NCBI GenBank assembly: GCA_002435785.1
Contig: DIUC01000049.1
Span: 1-55,436, forward strand
From: Saprospiraceae bacterium UBA6168
GTDB lineage: Bacteria > Bacteroidota > Bacteroidia > Chitinophagales > Saprospiraceae
Reading direction: 5' to 3'
DNA length: 55,436 nt
In this document: in pieces, positions 43,130 through 51,563 of the stretch
Numbering within the stretch: position 1 is the stretch's first letter
How the letters are laid out: each line of letters starts with the position of its first letter
Notes under the pieces: generated by a model
The model's database searches: none
Seen by the model: only the letters and a program-made list of their open reading frames with translations
What the model was told of the DNA's origin: nothing
Program-made: the position numbers and the translations under genes

Positions 43130-43612
43130 TTAAAGTTGTTGAAAAAAGTCAACCATCCAACTACCGAATTTAAAGGCAACAAAAATAACGAGGAACGACA
43201 TTAAAAGTAACGCAAAAACCACGGCCAAAATCACGGGGATGGCACTGCCGCTGTGCTTGCCTTCCTGGTAGTGTTCCCTGAGCAGCCGATAATTGCGGCG
43301 GTTGGCCTTGAAGCCGAGGTCGAAGAGGTCGCCGAGGAAGGGAATGCTGCCCACGAGGGAGTCAAGCAAGATGTTGCCCAACATCTTCACCACTACCATG
43401 CCGCTGACTCCTTTTTGGGCCATGGAAACCACCAGCAGGCCCGAAAAGGCAAAAGTGACGATATCTCCAGCAACTGGGACGAGGCCCACGAGGAAGTCAA
43501 GGCCAAAACGGATGTTGGTGCCGGGAATTCGGAAGCGGCTGTCCATCAAGTCGGACAGGGAATCGAGGTATTTGAACTCGGTGGGGACTACTTCTATCGG
43601 TAGGTTTTTCAT
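43130..43612 (-). CDS. DUF4112 membrane protein
   Basis: 160 aa. The family pattern LDSLSDLMDSRFRIPGTNIRFGLDFLVGLVPVAGDIVTFAFSG is followed by SIPFLGDLFDLGFKANRRN. Two hydrophobic hairpins (about residues 36-62 and 75-97) and a C-terminal membrane helix (about 125-150) are visible. The function is unknown across bacteria. It is divergent from rpsA, with both promoters identified in the 298-base gap. Confidence 0.92.
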   Translation of the reverse strand: MKNLPIEVVPTEFKYLDSLSDLMDSRFRIPGTNIRFGLDFLVGLVPVAGDIVTFAFSGLLVVSMAQKGVSGMVVVKMLGNILLDSLVGSIPFLGDLFDLGFKANRRNYRLLREHYQEGKHSGSAIPVILAVVFALLLMSFLVIFVAFKFGSWMVDFFQQL

Positions 43613-43662
43613 TTTCGTGGAAATAAAGCGCTGTAAAACAGTTTCAAGGTGCGATGATTTAT

Positions 43663-43695
43663 CAAAAATAGGCTTTTAAAGCGAAGAAATCCAAA
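43663..43695 (-). promoter_or_regulatory. Promoter of the DUF4112 gene
   Basis: The minus strand has TTTG (43695-43692), a 21-bp spacer and TATTTTTG (43670-43663), an exact consensus match, about 50 bases before the start codon. Confidence 0.75.
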
Positions 43696-43712
43696 TAAAT
43701 ACTGAGCAGTGC

Positions 43713-43743
43713 TTGGTTTCGCCATGCGCAACAATTACCTTTG
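43713..43743 (+). promoter_or_regulatory. Promoter of rpsA
   Basis: TTG (43713-43715), a 20-bp spacer and TACCTTTG (43736-43743) match the consensus. Transcription from about 43750 gives a leader of 160 bases before the rpsA ATG, long enough for the autoregulation known for S1 in other bacteria. A small CGCC/GGCG hairpin lies at its 5' end. Confidence 0.75.
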
Positions 43744-43910
43744 CGCCGCTTTTGGCGAAGGGGGTTTTATCCGTAAAATCAACCACGGCGAAAGCGAGTA
43801 CTCACACGGCGGTTTTACTTTAGGTACTAGTGGATTGGCGCAATGGCGCTAAGTTTCTGGAAACAAAAGCCAACTGTCTATTTTTTCACCTTTTTAAAAA
43901 ACATTTGTCA

Positions 43911-46040
43911 ATGCTCAATGAGAAAAAGACGAATGAAGAAATCGAAGAGACAGGCGACCTGCTCTCCGATGATGCCGTTGAAGAAACGGTAACAAAAGTA
44001 GTTGAAGACGAACTCGAACCCGAAGTAGTGTCCATTGAGGAATTACTCACCGAAACAGCTTTCGATGACTTCAATTGGGACTCCGCCAATAAACATGGCG
44101 CTACCTACACCAAAGACGAGCGTGAGCGCCTGACTGAAAGGTACGACCAAACGCTCAGTTCCCTCCTCGAAAACGAAATAGTTGCCGCTACTGTCACCTC
44201 CATCACAAGTGGCGATGTGGTACTCGACCTCAATTTCAAATCCGATGGCCTCGTTTCTGTTGGCGACTTCAAAGACATCCCCGACCTCAAGGTTGGCGAC
44301 AAAGTAGATGTTTACGTGGAGCGTCAGGAGGACGAAAAAGGCCAGCTCGTGCTGTCACGCCGCAAGGCCAAGTTGCTGAAGGCTTGGGAGTCCCTCAAAG
44401 ATTCCTTCGAGAATGGCACGGTCATCCGGGGTACGGTCATCAGCAAAACCAAAGGTGGACTTATCGTTGATTGCAGCGGTCTGGAGACATTCCTCCCAGG
44501 TTCGCAGATTGACATCAAGCCCATCCTCGACTACGACCAGTTCGTGGGCAAGCAGATGGAGTTCAAGGTGGTCAAAATCAACGAGACCATCAAAAACGCC
44601 GTTGTTTCGCACAAGGCACTCATCGAGAGCGACCTCGCCGAGCAGCGTGACGCCATCATTGGCCGCCTCGAAAAAGGCCAGGTACTTGAGGGCCTCGTCA
44701 AGAACATCACCGACTTCGGTGCATTCCTCGACCTCGGTGGCGTGGACGGTCTTCTTTATATCACCGACATCTCTTGGGGCCGTATCAACCACCCAAGTGA
44801 AGTCCTGCACCTCAACCAGAAAATCAACGTGGCCGTTCTCGACTTCGACGAGAACAAAAAGCGTATCTCTCTGGGCCTCAAGCAATTGCAACCACACCCA
44901 TGGGAAGTCCTTTCTGCGAATATCAAAGAAGGCGATACCATCAAGGGCAAGGTCGTGAATGTGGAGGACTACGGCGCATTCCTCGAAGTGATGCCGGGCG
45001 TGGAAGGACTTATCCACGTATCGGAGGTATCATGGGGCAACCAGCAAATCAACGCCAAGGATTATTTCAGAATGGGCGCTGAACTGGAAGCCAAAGTGGT
45101 CACTATTGACCGTGACGAACGCAAGATGTCACTCTCCATCAAGCAATTGACCACTGACCCATGGGAAGCCCTCAGCGAGCGATTCCCAGTCGGCAGCCGC
45201 CACAAGGTGAAGGTGAAAAACCTGACCCAGTACGGCGTGTTCGTTGAAATGGAAGATGGCATCGGCGGCATGATTCACATCTCCGACCTTTCTTGGACCA
45301 AGCGTTACTCGCACCCATCTGAGTTTACCAAAGTGGGCGCTGAGATTGATGCCCTCGTACTCGAAGTGGACAAGGACAACCGCAAACTGTCCCTCGGCCA
45401 CAAACAGACGGAAGAAAACCCATGGGATACTTTCGAAAACGTGTTCCCAGTTGGTTCTTACCATGAAGGCACCGTCGTTCGTCGTGACGACCGTGGCGCC
45501 ATCATCCAGTTGCCGCACGGATTGGAGGCTTTTGCCCCCATCAAGCACCTGAAAAAAGAAGACAACTCCTCCGCCGAGCTGGAGGAAGTGTTGATTTTCA
45601 AGGTAATTGAGTTCAACCGTGACGACAAGCGCCTCCTCGTTTCCCACACCCGTTACCTCGATGACATCCGTCGGGAGGCTGACGAGACCGTGAAGAAGGA
45701 GAAGGACAAAGAGGTGGACGAAATCCGCCAGACGGTGAAGAAGCAGCAGGCAACCGTTGTTAGCTCAACGCTTGGCGATTTGGCTGCCTTCAGCCAACTC
45801 AAAGAACAGTTGGGTGGCGATACAACACCTGCACCAACAGCAACTGCTGCAAAAGAGGCAGCTGCCAAGGCAGTGGCCGAGGTGGTAGAAGCACCAGTAG
45901 TTCCTGCCGCCGAAGCGGCTGAGGAGGCAGTGGTGGAGGAAGTTGCACCTACTGTTGTTGAAGCAGCAGCAGTGGTGGAAGAAACAGCTACCGAAGTTGT
46001 TGAAGAAGTTGCACCTGAGTCTGCCGAAGAAGCAGCATAA
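43911..46040 (+). CDS. rpsA: 30S ribosomal protein S1
   Basis: 709 aa from ATG 43911 (MLNEKKTNEE); the longer frame would run through the untranslated leader. After a very acidic N-terminal 65 residues come six S1 RNA-binding repeats. The strongest are GLVKNITDFGAFLDLGGVDGLLYITDISW, GKVVNVEDYGAFLEVMPGVEGLIHVSEVSW and VKVKNLTQYGVFVEMEDGIGGMIHISDLSW. A low-complexity Ala/Val/Glu tail of about 70 residues ends the protein. S1 brings mRNA to the 30S subunit, which matters most where Shine-Dalgarno sequences are weak, as in this phylum. The acidic ends are longer than in E. coli S1 (557 aa). Confidence 0.97.
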   Translation: MLNEKKTNEEIEETGDLLSDDAVEETVTKVVEDELEPEVVSIEELLTETAFDDFNWDSANKHGATYTKDERERLTERYDQTLSSLLENEIVAATVTSITSGDVVLDLNFKSDGLVSVGDFKDIPDLKVGDKVDVYVERQEDEKGQLVLSRRKAKLLKAWESLKDSFENGTVIRGTVISKTKGGLIVDCSGLETFLPGSQIDIKPILDYDQFVGKQMEFKVVKINETIKNAVVSHKALIESDLAEQRDAIIGRLEKGQVLEGLVKNITDFGAFLDLGGVDGLLYITDISWGRINHPSEVLHLNQKINVAVLDFDENKKRISLGLKQLQPHPWEVLSANIKEGDTIKGKVVNVEDYGAFLEVMPGVEGLIHVSEVSWGNQQINAKDYFRMGAELEAKVVTIDRDERKMSLSIKQLTTDPWEALSERFPVGSRHKVKVKNLTQYGVFVEMEDGIGGMIHISDLSWTKRYSHPSEFTKVGAEIDALVLEVDKDNRKLSLGHKQTEENPWDTFENVFPVGSYHEGTVVRRDDRGAIIQLPHGLEAFAPIKHLKKEDNSSAELEEVLIFKVIEFNRDDKRLLVSHTRYLDDIRREADETVKKEKDKEVDEIRQTVKKQQATVVSSTLGDLAAFSQLKEQLGGDTTPAPTATAAKEAAAKAVAEVVEAPVVPAAEAAEEAVVEEVAPTVVEAAAVVEETATEVVEEVAPESAEEAA

Positions 46041-46075
46041 TCAAGTACAAAGATTTCTAAATGATAATCCCCGGT

Positions 46076-46112
46076 TCGGTATTCCGAATCGGGGATTTTT
46101 TGTTTGCAAAAA
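46076..46112 (+). terminator. Strong terminator of rpsA
   Basis: A 14-bp stem (AATCCCCGGTTCGG, one G-U pair) with a four-base loop runs directly into six Ts, 36 bases past the stop. A-rich sequence on its left may let it serve htpG from the other side as well. Confidence 0.92.
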
Positions 46113-46175
46113 AAGAGAAGCGAAACTCAGGTTCCACCTCTCCCTTTGATTTTTTCCATTTGCCAAAGCAGCGCT

Positions 46176-48056
46176 TTACTTCAAAAACTCCAAGCTCTTC
46201 TTCACAAAAGCGCTCAATTCAGCGCCTTTCAACATGCCGTGGTTCAGCAAGGCGAGGTCAAGCAGGTGTTTGCCGAGGTTGTTGCGTTCCTCACCTTCGG
46301 AAAGCTTGAGCAGTTTGTCAGCTACGAACGGGTGGTTGGTGTTCACGACAATATTGTACATGTCGCCAAAGTCGCCCATGCCCATCATACCGCTGCCGCC
46401 GAGTGCCTGCATCTCCTTCATCCGGCGCATGAACTCTGGCCGGGTAATCTGCACGGGTTGGTCGTTCGGTGAAAGTGGCTTTAGCGTCACCGACGGGCCT
46501 TTTTTGTCCTTCACCAACTCCTCAAACACGGCTTTCACCGTTTCCTGTTCCTTTTCGTTGAGCACACTTTCCTGCTTTTCGTCCTTCTGCACGAGGTTGT
46601 CAATGGTGTCCGAGTCCACCCTGACGAAGGTCACGTCCTTGAGTTTGTACTCCAGGTGCTGCATGAAGTGGGCGTCAATCACGTTGTCAAACTCCAGCAC
46701 ATCGTAGCCACGCTCCTTGGCGGATTCAATTAGGCTGTGGTGTTCTTCTGCATTGTGGGTATAGAGCAGTACGGTGCGCTTGTGCTTATCCGTCTGTGCG
46801 GTCGCCACCTTTTTTTGGTATTCGTCAAGGGTAAAGAACCCACCGTCCACGTTTTTCAGCAAGGCAAAGTCCACGGCTTTTTCGTGGAACTTCTCGTCTG
46901 ACAACATGCCATATTTCACGAACACGCCGAGGTCCTTCCATTTGTCCTCAAACGCCTTTCGGTCGGCCTTGAACAGGTCGTTGAGCTTGTCGGCCACTTT
47001 TTTGGTGATATAGCCGGTTATCTTGCGCACACTGCTGTCGCTTTGGAGGTAGCTCCGGCTCACGTTTAGCGGGATATCTGGCGAGTCAATGACGCCGTGC
47101 AGCAGCGTGAGGAAGTCCGGCACGATTTCCTTTACCTCATCGGTGACATAGACTTGGTTGCAGTAGAGCTGGATTTTGTTCTTCTGCACCTCCATCGAAT
47201 TGCTCAGTTTCGGGAAGTACAGGATGCCGGTCAGGTTGAACGGATAGTCAATGTTCAGGTGAATCCAAAACATCGGCGATTGGTAGCTGAACGGGTACAA
47301 CTCCTCGTAGAAATTGCGGTAGTCGTCGTCAGTGAGTTCGCTGGGTTGTTTCTTCCAAGCTGGGCTGGGGTTGTTGATTATGTTGTCAACCTCGATTTCC
47401 TTAGCGGCTTTCTCCTCGCCTTCGCCTTCGTCAATGGTCTCCTTGCGGGTGCCAAATTTTATGGCCACAGGCAGGAACTTGCAGTATTTTTTGAGCAGTT
47501 CCTCGATGCGGGCTTCTTCCAAGAACTCCTTGTTGTCTTCGCTGATGTACAGGATAATGTCGGTACCACGGGTCGTTTTTCCGCTCGGCGCAATGCCAAA
47601 CTCCGGGTTTCCGTCGCAAATCCAGTTGACGGCTGCGTCGTCCGTGCGCCACGACTTGGTGTTGACTTCCACCTTGTCGGCTACCATGAAGGCCGAGTAG
47701 AAGCCAAGGCCAAACTTGCCAATAATGTTGTGCTCGCCTTGGTACTTGTCCACGAACTCCTGCGCACTGGAAATAGCGATTTGGTTGAGATACTTGTTCA
47801 CCTCCTCCTCGCTCATGCCGATGCCCTTGTCCCGAATAGTCAAAGTACCAGCGTCCTTGTCCAGAATGACCTCAACGGTCAGGTCACCAACTTCGCCCTG
47901 TAGCTCGCCCCTTGAAGCGACGGATTTCAACTTGGTGGTGGCGTCAATGGCGTTGGCGATAAGTTCCCGGAGAAAAATCTCGTGGTCCGAGTACAGGAAC
48001 TTTTTGATGATAGGAAAAATGTTTTCGGTCTGTACCGAGATATTGCCTTTTTGCAT
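46176..48056 (-). CDS. htpG: Molecular chaperone HtpG (Hsp90)
   Basis: 626 aa from ATG 48056 (MQKGNISVQTENIFPIIKKFLYSDHEIFLRELIANAIDAT), the standard Hsp90 start; the 40 codons upstream belong to another sequence style. The GHKL ATP-binding motifs are complete (RELIANAIDA, IRDKGIGMSEEEV, IGKFGLGFYSAF, TRGTDIILYI). The middle domain has RSYLQSDSSVRKI with the catalytic Arg, and the C-terminal dimer domain follows. It helps fold or remodel client proteins in the cytoplasm. It converges with rpsA, and no heat-shock element was identified. Confidence 0.97.
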   Translation of the reverse strand: MQKGNISVQTENIFPIIKKFLYSDHEIFLRELIANAIDATTKLKSVASRGELQGEVGDLTVEVILDKDAGTLTIRDKGIGMSEEEVNKYLNQIAISSAQEFVDKYQGEHNIIGKFGLGFYSAFMVADKVEVNTKSWRTDDAAVNWICDGNPEFGIAPSGKTTRGTDIILYISEDNKEFLEEARIEELLKKYCKFLPVAIKFGTRKETIDEGEGEEKAAKEIEVDNIINNPSPAWKKQPSELTDDDYRNFYEELYPFSYQSPMFWIHLNIDYPFNLTGILYFPKLSNSMEVQKNKIQLYCNQVYVTDEVKEIVPDFLTLLHGVIDSPDIPLNVSRSYLQSDSSVRKITGYITKKVADKLNDLFKADRKAFEDKWKDLGVFVKYGMLSDEKFHEKAVDFALLKNVDGGFFTLDEYQKKVATAQTDKHKRTVLLYTHNAEEHHSLIESAKERGYDVLEFDNVIDAHFMQHLEYKLKDVTFVRVDSDTIDNLVQKDEKQESVLNEKEQETVKAVFEELVKDKKGPSVTLKPLSPNDQPVQITRPEFMRRMKEMQALGGSGMMGMGDFGDMYNIVVNTNHPFVADKLLKLSEGEERNNLGKHLLDLALLNHGMLKGAELSAFVKKSLEFLK

Positions 48057-48365
48057 AGTTGTTATGGATTGTTTACTAAGGTGTTGTGATTGAATAGTTG
48101 TTGAGTGTGGCCAGAACCGCAAACAAGACGCTCTGACCTTTTTTTGGAGCTTCGCAAATAAGCTTTCAAAGTACATGCCACCGGGTTTTACCTGACAAAA
48201 TGGCTGTTATTGTTGAAGTTTTTATCATTGGCAATTATCAGACATTGGCTATAAAGTTTATCCCAATAGGGTTTTCTATGTCACAGTTTTAAAGAAATGT
48301 GGGGGAACGGGCATTGCTTTTGCCTACACTTTTGTACCGTTGTTTTGATAAAAAAAAATCAAATT

Positions 48366-48674
48366 ATGGTAAATGCTGTCAGACATATTCATGGGTTAAA
48401 TGAGTCAGCGTTCAGCACGGCCACTGGCAATGAAATTCATGGAAACAAGGTACGGGACTTGATAACCAAGTTCTTTTATCGGGACAGTCATTTGTGTTTT
48501 CACATTCTATTGCAGGTGGATGGAGGAGAAACAGTTTTCTTTCAAGAGTTTACGGATTATGCGGAGTACAAGGAGGCTTTCATTGGATTACAACAGGCAA
48601 GGCTCAAAAATAATATCATCATTGCACCGAAAAAAAATCTGGCAACGAATACTATTGTTGCAAAATTGGCATGA
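48366..48674 (+). CDS. Small protein of unknown function, 102 aa
   Basis: ATG 48366 opens VNAVRHIHGLNESAF. Charged, alternating segments follow (GNKVRDLITKFFYRDSHLCFHILLQVDGGETVFFQEFTDYAEYKEAFIGLQQARLK) that look like a real small alpha/beta protein rather than random frame, ending in an alkaline tail. There is no signal peptide and no family is recognised. A TACACTTTTG element about 37 bases upstream resembles a promoter -7 box with one extra base. The terminator at 48923-48978 could serve this gene with a 3' UTR of about 250 bases. Confidence 0.5.
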   Translation: MVNAVRHIHGLNESAFSTATGNEIHGNKVRDLITKFFYRDSHLCFHILLQVDGGETVFFQEFTDYAEYKEAFIGLQQARLKNNIIIAPKKNLATNTIVAKLA

Positions 48675-48858
48675 TTTTCGGAAAGGATTTAACGATTTCA
48701 GAATTTAATTCGGATTCAGCCTGTCGCCCTCCCACACTGAGTTTTGATTCCGAATGTACGCCCCGCTTCCCTTAAACCACCCAATTTGAATTCATAACTA
48801 TATATCCAAGCCATTCGTGGCGCATAAGAAAAGGATGAAGTCAACCCCGGCTTCCGTG

Positions 48859-48978
48859 CAAGTGCCAGCGAAATTCGCACACTTGAGTCCAAAGAGGTTT
48901 CGAGGCAGAAGTGCCTTGGGACAGTGAGTGAGACCAGTTCGTTTGGGGGGTAGAGCTGGTCTTATACTCACTTTTTTT
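48859..48978 (+). ncRNA. Possible structured RNA or long 3' UTR ending in a strong terminator
   Basis: The 340-base stretch 48675-49013 has no convincing gene. Its right half folds into three successive hairpins on the plus strand. These are CAAGTG/CACTTG with an inner GCG/CGC (48859-48885), CCAA plus AGGCA/TGCCT plus TTGG (48889-48919), and a two-part terminator (AGTGAGT/ACTCACT and AGACCAG/CTGGTCT, 48923-48972) followed by seven Ts. It may be a small RNA of about 120-300 bases or the 3' end of the transcript of the 102-aa gene. It does not match tRNA, SRP RNA or tmRNA as I know them. Confidence 0.4.
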
Positions 48979-49015
48979 AAAAAGGGCAACGACGTATCCC
49001 GTCGCTGCCCTTTTT
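48979..49015 (-). terminator. Terminator of the MazG-like gene
   Basis: AAAAAGGGCA pairs with TGCCCTTTTT, with CGACG/CGTCG inside, and overlaps the stop codon. On the minus strand the T run continues through 48971. Confidence 0.88.
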
Positions 49016-49376
49016 ATATTCCTGCTTTTAGCTTTTTGTTCGTAGCGTGTCGTTCCGAATCTCGCCGGGTTTTCTTCTCCAAGTTCTTCTCCAATGCTTT
49101 GGTCAAGTCCACGCCTGTTTGGTTGGCAAGGCAAATCAGCACGAACAGCACATCTGCCATTTCGTCGGATAGGTCGTCCAAATGGGCATCAGGATTGGCA
49201 GCGGCCAACTTTTCCGACGACTTGAACGACTGCTCGCCATATAACCGTGCCATCAGCCGGGCCACTTCGCCCACTTCTTCCATCAATAGGGCTGTGTTCG
49301 TCAGCTCATTGAAATAGCGCACACCGACAGTATTTATCCAGTCGTCAACTGTCTTTTGTGCTTCAGCGATAGTCAT
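49014..49376 (-). CDS. MazG-like nucleotide pyrophosphohydrolase
   Basis: 120 aa, a single MazG domain. The metal-binding pattern is visible: LLMEEVGEVARLMARLYGEQ (ExxE) and LSDEMADVLFVLICLANQTGVDL (ExxD). Such proteins hydrolyse (d)NTPs to NMP and pyrophosphate and are thought to clean the nucleotide pool; the exact substrate cannot be told. The C-terminus is a charged helix (KALEKNLEKKTRRDSERH). It starts 33 bases behind the TrpF-like gene, so the two are likely one transcript. Confidence 0.9.
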   Translation of the reverse strand: MTIAEAQKTVDDWINTVGVRYFNELTNTALLMEEVGEVARLMARLYGEQSFKSSEKLAAANPDAHLDDLSDEMADVLFVLICLANQTGVDLTKALEKNLEKKTRRDSERHATNKKLKAGI

Positions 49377-49408
49377 TGTGCAAAGTTTAATTTCAAAAAA
49401 GGAAGTTG

Positions 49409-50056
49409 CTAAACGGCTACTTCGAGCCTGTCAAGAATAGCATCAAATTCATCAAACGATTTGAATCCTACCTTTTCCTCGCCGCCTCCGGCCAGGCTCA
49501 AGCCCTCAGGTTGCAAGGTTTCGAGTACCTCATTGGCTTCATCAGGCAAAAAATCGAGGGCAAGGATGACCTGGTACTTGGAAAAAAGCTGTGTCAAAAA
49601 ATCAAGGGTAAACGGCCCACCTCCTTTCAACATGGCCCAACCGATGCCTGACTTCGTAAAGTCGAGCAAAAAATAGGCACAGCAATGTTCGTACTCCCGA
49701 AAATGCCCCACGATTTCGGCCTCGGTCGTTGTGTTTTCTACCACCACTTCCTTGATAAAATTTAAAGCAGGCAGTTTTTCCAACTCATTGGGAGAGGTGA
49801 ACATGCCTACCCGAACGGCATCGAAATGAAGGAGGTCGTTTGCTGCCGCAATTTCTTCTGCATCCGCAAACTCAAACTCTCCCACGATTTTGACCCCGTC
49901 CACCCATTCTGCAATGGCCTTGGCGGCCAATACGGAGATGGTTGCTGTTGGGCTGCCATCAAGGCGGAACCCCAGCCACTCGACCTCTCTTGCCGCAAAA
50001 TACCGGGCATCTGTGAGGTTGTTTATGCCACTGGCCATTATTTTTGTTTTCAGCAT
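49409..50056 (-). CDS. TrpF-like (phosphoribosylanthranilate isomerase-like) barrel protein
   Basis: 215 aa from ATG 50056 (MLKTKIMASGINNLTDARYFA); the longer frame adds 14 residues across the promoter. Order and spacing follow TrpF: KTKIMASGINNLTDA at strand 1, EWLGFRLDG, and AYFLLDFTKSGIGWAMLKGGGPFTLDF near strands 6-7, with the expected Asp (LLDF). However, the catalytic Cys of the KICGIT motif is missing, replaced within KIMASGI. No other trp gene is nearby. I therefore think it is a paralogue with a changed or lost isomerase activity, not the tryptophan enzyme. It is followed by the MazG-like gene. Confidence 0.75.
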   Translation of the reverse strand: MLKTKIMASGINNLTDARYFAAREVEWLGFRLDGSPTATISVLAAKAIAEWVDGVKIVGEFEFADAEEIAAANDLLHFDAVRVGMFTSPNELEKLPALNFIKEVVVENTTTEAEIVGHFREYEHCCAYFLLDFTKSGIGWAMLKGGGPFTLDFLTQLFSKYQVILALDFLPDEANEVLETLQPEGLSLAGGGEEKVGFKSFDEFDAILDRLEVAV

Positions 50057-50082
50057 TTTATTGAAAAGGTTAACTTGTTGCG

Positions 50083-50090
50083 CAAAGCTA
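50083..50090 (-). promoter_or_regulatory. Candidate -7 box of the TrpF-like operon
   Basis: The minus strand reads TAGCTTTG, 27 bases before the ATG at 50056. No TTG at the right distance. The divergent alkyltransferase-like gene starts 25 bases to the right, so the two genes share a 58-base control region. Confidence 0.45.
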
Positions 50091-50114
50091 AACAGCATTT
50101 TAAAACGAAAGGCT

Positions 50115-50438
50115 ATGGCGAAGGATTCCTATTTCGAACAAGTATATGACGTGGTGCGCTGCGTCCCCCCTGGTCGGGTCACGACTTATGGCACCATTGC
50201 AAGTTTCCTGTCGCTTGGCTCAGCGAGGATGGTAGGCTGGGCGCTCAACCACAGTTTTGGAGAGGAAGGTGTGCCGGCCCATCGGGTAGTCAACCGGAAG
50301 GGCGAGCTTTCTGGAAGGACGCACTTCCCACCACCGACCACCATGCAGGAACTCCTCGAAAAAGAAGGGGTGAAGGTGGAAAATGACCAAGTTGTTGGCT
50401 TCGAGCAATATTTCTGGGACCCTGCCGACCATTTTTAA
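50115..50438 (+). CDS. Alkyltransferase-like (ATL) DNA repair protein
   Basis: 107 aa from ATG 50115 (MAKDSYFEQVYDVV); the longer frame is antisense to the TrpF-like gene. It is the DNA-binding domain of the MGMT/Ogt family: VPPGRVTTYGTIASFL, then SARMVGWAL with the Arg38 finger, and VPAHRVVNRKGELSG. The active-site Cys of PCHR is Ala55 (PAHR), so it cannot accept alkyl groups. ATL proteins bind O6-alkylguanine and hand the lesion to nucleotide excision repair; PAHR-type members are known, for example in Thermus. Its stop and the stop of the convergent glycosyltransferase gene share a TTAA. Confidence 0.93.
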   Translation: MAKDSYFEQVYDVVRCVPPGRVTTYGTIASFLSLGSARMVGWALNHSFGEEGVPAHRVVNRKGELSGRTHFPPPTTMQELLEKEGVKVENDQVVGFEQYFWDPADHF

Positions 50439-51520
50439 CAAGCCAACAGAAATGCCGCCACGGCTTCCGAAACCATTTTTTCTCCAAAAAAATCGCCGCT
50501 CAACCCAGTCCGTTTTGTTGCTTCTTTTATCCCTTCCGATAGGTTTAGCTCGCTTTGTTTTTGGGTAAAAAAAGTGTTTTCCTTTAAAAATTTGTCTGCC
50601 AAATACTCCTGCTCCGTTTGTCCAGGCGTGGAGATGAGCAATGCAGGTTTTCCAAGCCGTGCCAAGTCCATGATGGTGCTATACCCCGACCGACCAATGA
50701 AGACAGCGCTTTCCAGTATGGCCTGATTCAGTGCCTCCGTGGTCATAGAACACACAATTTTGAGGTTCTTGGGAAGATGTTGAGCCTCATTGGCCAGCCC
50801 CTCCGGTTTTCCCTGAATTATGAGCAGGTTGAAGCTGCATTGGCTGCCCTGCTCGACCAGTGCTTTTTCAAGCTGGGTACGCTGTGGCTCTGGGCCGGAA
50901 AGCACGGCAATGGCATCGTAACGCTGGGGTGGATTATTGTAAGCCGTCAGCCGGGAGAGGGCACCGATGTACTTTGTTTTTTTGCTTAAAGTCGGCCCGA
51001 TGGGGTGCGAAAGTTCACCGGAAAGGTTTGGTGTCAAGGGCATGTCCGGTATCCAACATTCATCGAATTTATTGATAACCAGTCGGTTGAAGAAGTTGAC
51101 TATTTTTTTTCCTAAGAAAAAAGGCACTTGGATATTGACCTGATGGGTGAGAAATACGCTGCGCTTTTTTGAAAAAAAACATCCAAAGCGGTTGTCGGAA
51201 ATGATGCCGTCAATCCCCAGGCGCAGCGCAAGTAGTCGGACCGCCCGGTGTTCCAGCCATATTGCCCATAAGATTTTCGGCAGTTGGCGGGCGATGTTCC
51301 CTGTCATGTGGCCAGTGGGGTAGGCCACGTTGTAGCTGGGCAACTCGAAACTTTGCAACATGGGAAACTCTTGGCGCAGCAGTGCCAATGCCCGGCCGTC
51401 GGAGGCAAGCAGGACGATGGCACCTTGCCGTTGCAGCTCCCTGATGATGGGGATGCAACGGGTGGCATGGCCAAGACCCCAATCGAGTGGGGCTACGAGG
51501 ATTTTTTTCGGCTGGCTCAA
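50435..51520 (-). CDS. MurG-like (GT28-type) glycosyltransferase
   Basis: 361 aa if the TTG at 51520 is used. The longer frame to ATG 51700 translates the RNase G terminator (as KRGLLPWEADPFF) and cannot be genuine. No ATG or GTG occurs in frame between. The first strand KKILVAPLDWGLGHATRCIPIIREL carries the GxGH loop of GT-B enzymes. The C-terminal half has FIGRSGYSTIMDLARLGKPALLISTPGQTEQEYLA, the nucleotide-sugar site of the MurG/MGDG-synthase superfamily. It transfers a sugar from a nucleotide donor to a membrane or cell-envelope acceptor that cannot be named. It lies downstream of rng on the same strand beyond a terminator. Confidence 0.85.
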   Translation of the reverse strand: MSQPKKILVAPLDWGLGHATRCIPIIRELQRQGAIVLLASDGRALALLRQEFPMLQSFELPSYNVAYPTGHMTGNIARQLPKILWAIWLEHRAVRLLALRLGIDGIISDNRFGCFFSKKRSVFLTHQVNIQVPFFLGKKIVNFFNRLVINKFDECWIPDMPLTPNLSGELSHPIGPTLSKKTKYIGALSRLTAYNNPPQRYDAIAVLSGPEPQRTQLEKALVEQGSQCSFNLLIIQGKPEGLANEAQHLPKNLKIVCSMTTEALNQAILESAVFIGRSGYSTIMDLARLGKPALLISTPGQTEQEYLADKFLKENTFFTQKQSELNLSEGIKEATKRTGLSGDFFGEKMVSEAVAAFLLAC

Positions 51521-51529
51521 GTATTTCGC

Positions 51530-51537
51530 TAAGTTTG
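51530..51537 (+). promoter_or_regulatory. Candidate -7 box of the 30-aa lipoprotein
   Basis: TAAGTTTG lies 27 bases before the ATG at 51564. A TTTTCG rather than TTG is found 19 bases upstream, so the -33 box is imperfect. Confidence 0.4.
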
Positions 51538-51563
51538 TGCTTTGTGCAAAACTACTTTTGAAG

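Noticed and set aside
47097..47903. Plus-strand frame of 268 codons
   Set aside because: Antisense to htpG; no start context or motif.
48800..48980. tRNA or SRP RNA
   Set aside because: A GGTAGAGC-like string and hairpins drew attention, but there is no cloverleaf, T-loop or SRP apical loop.
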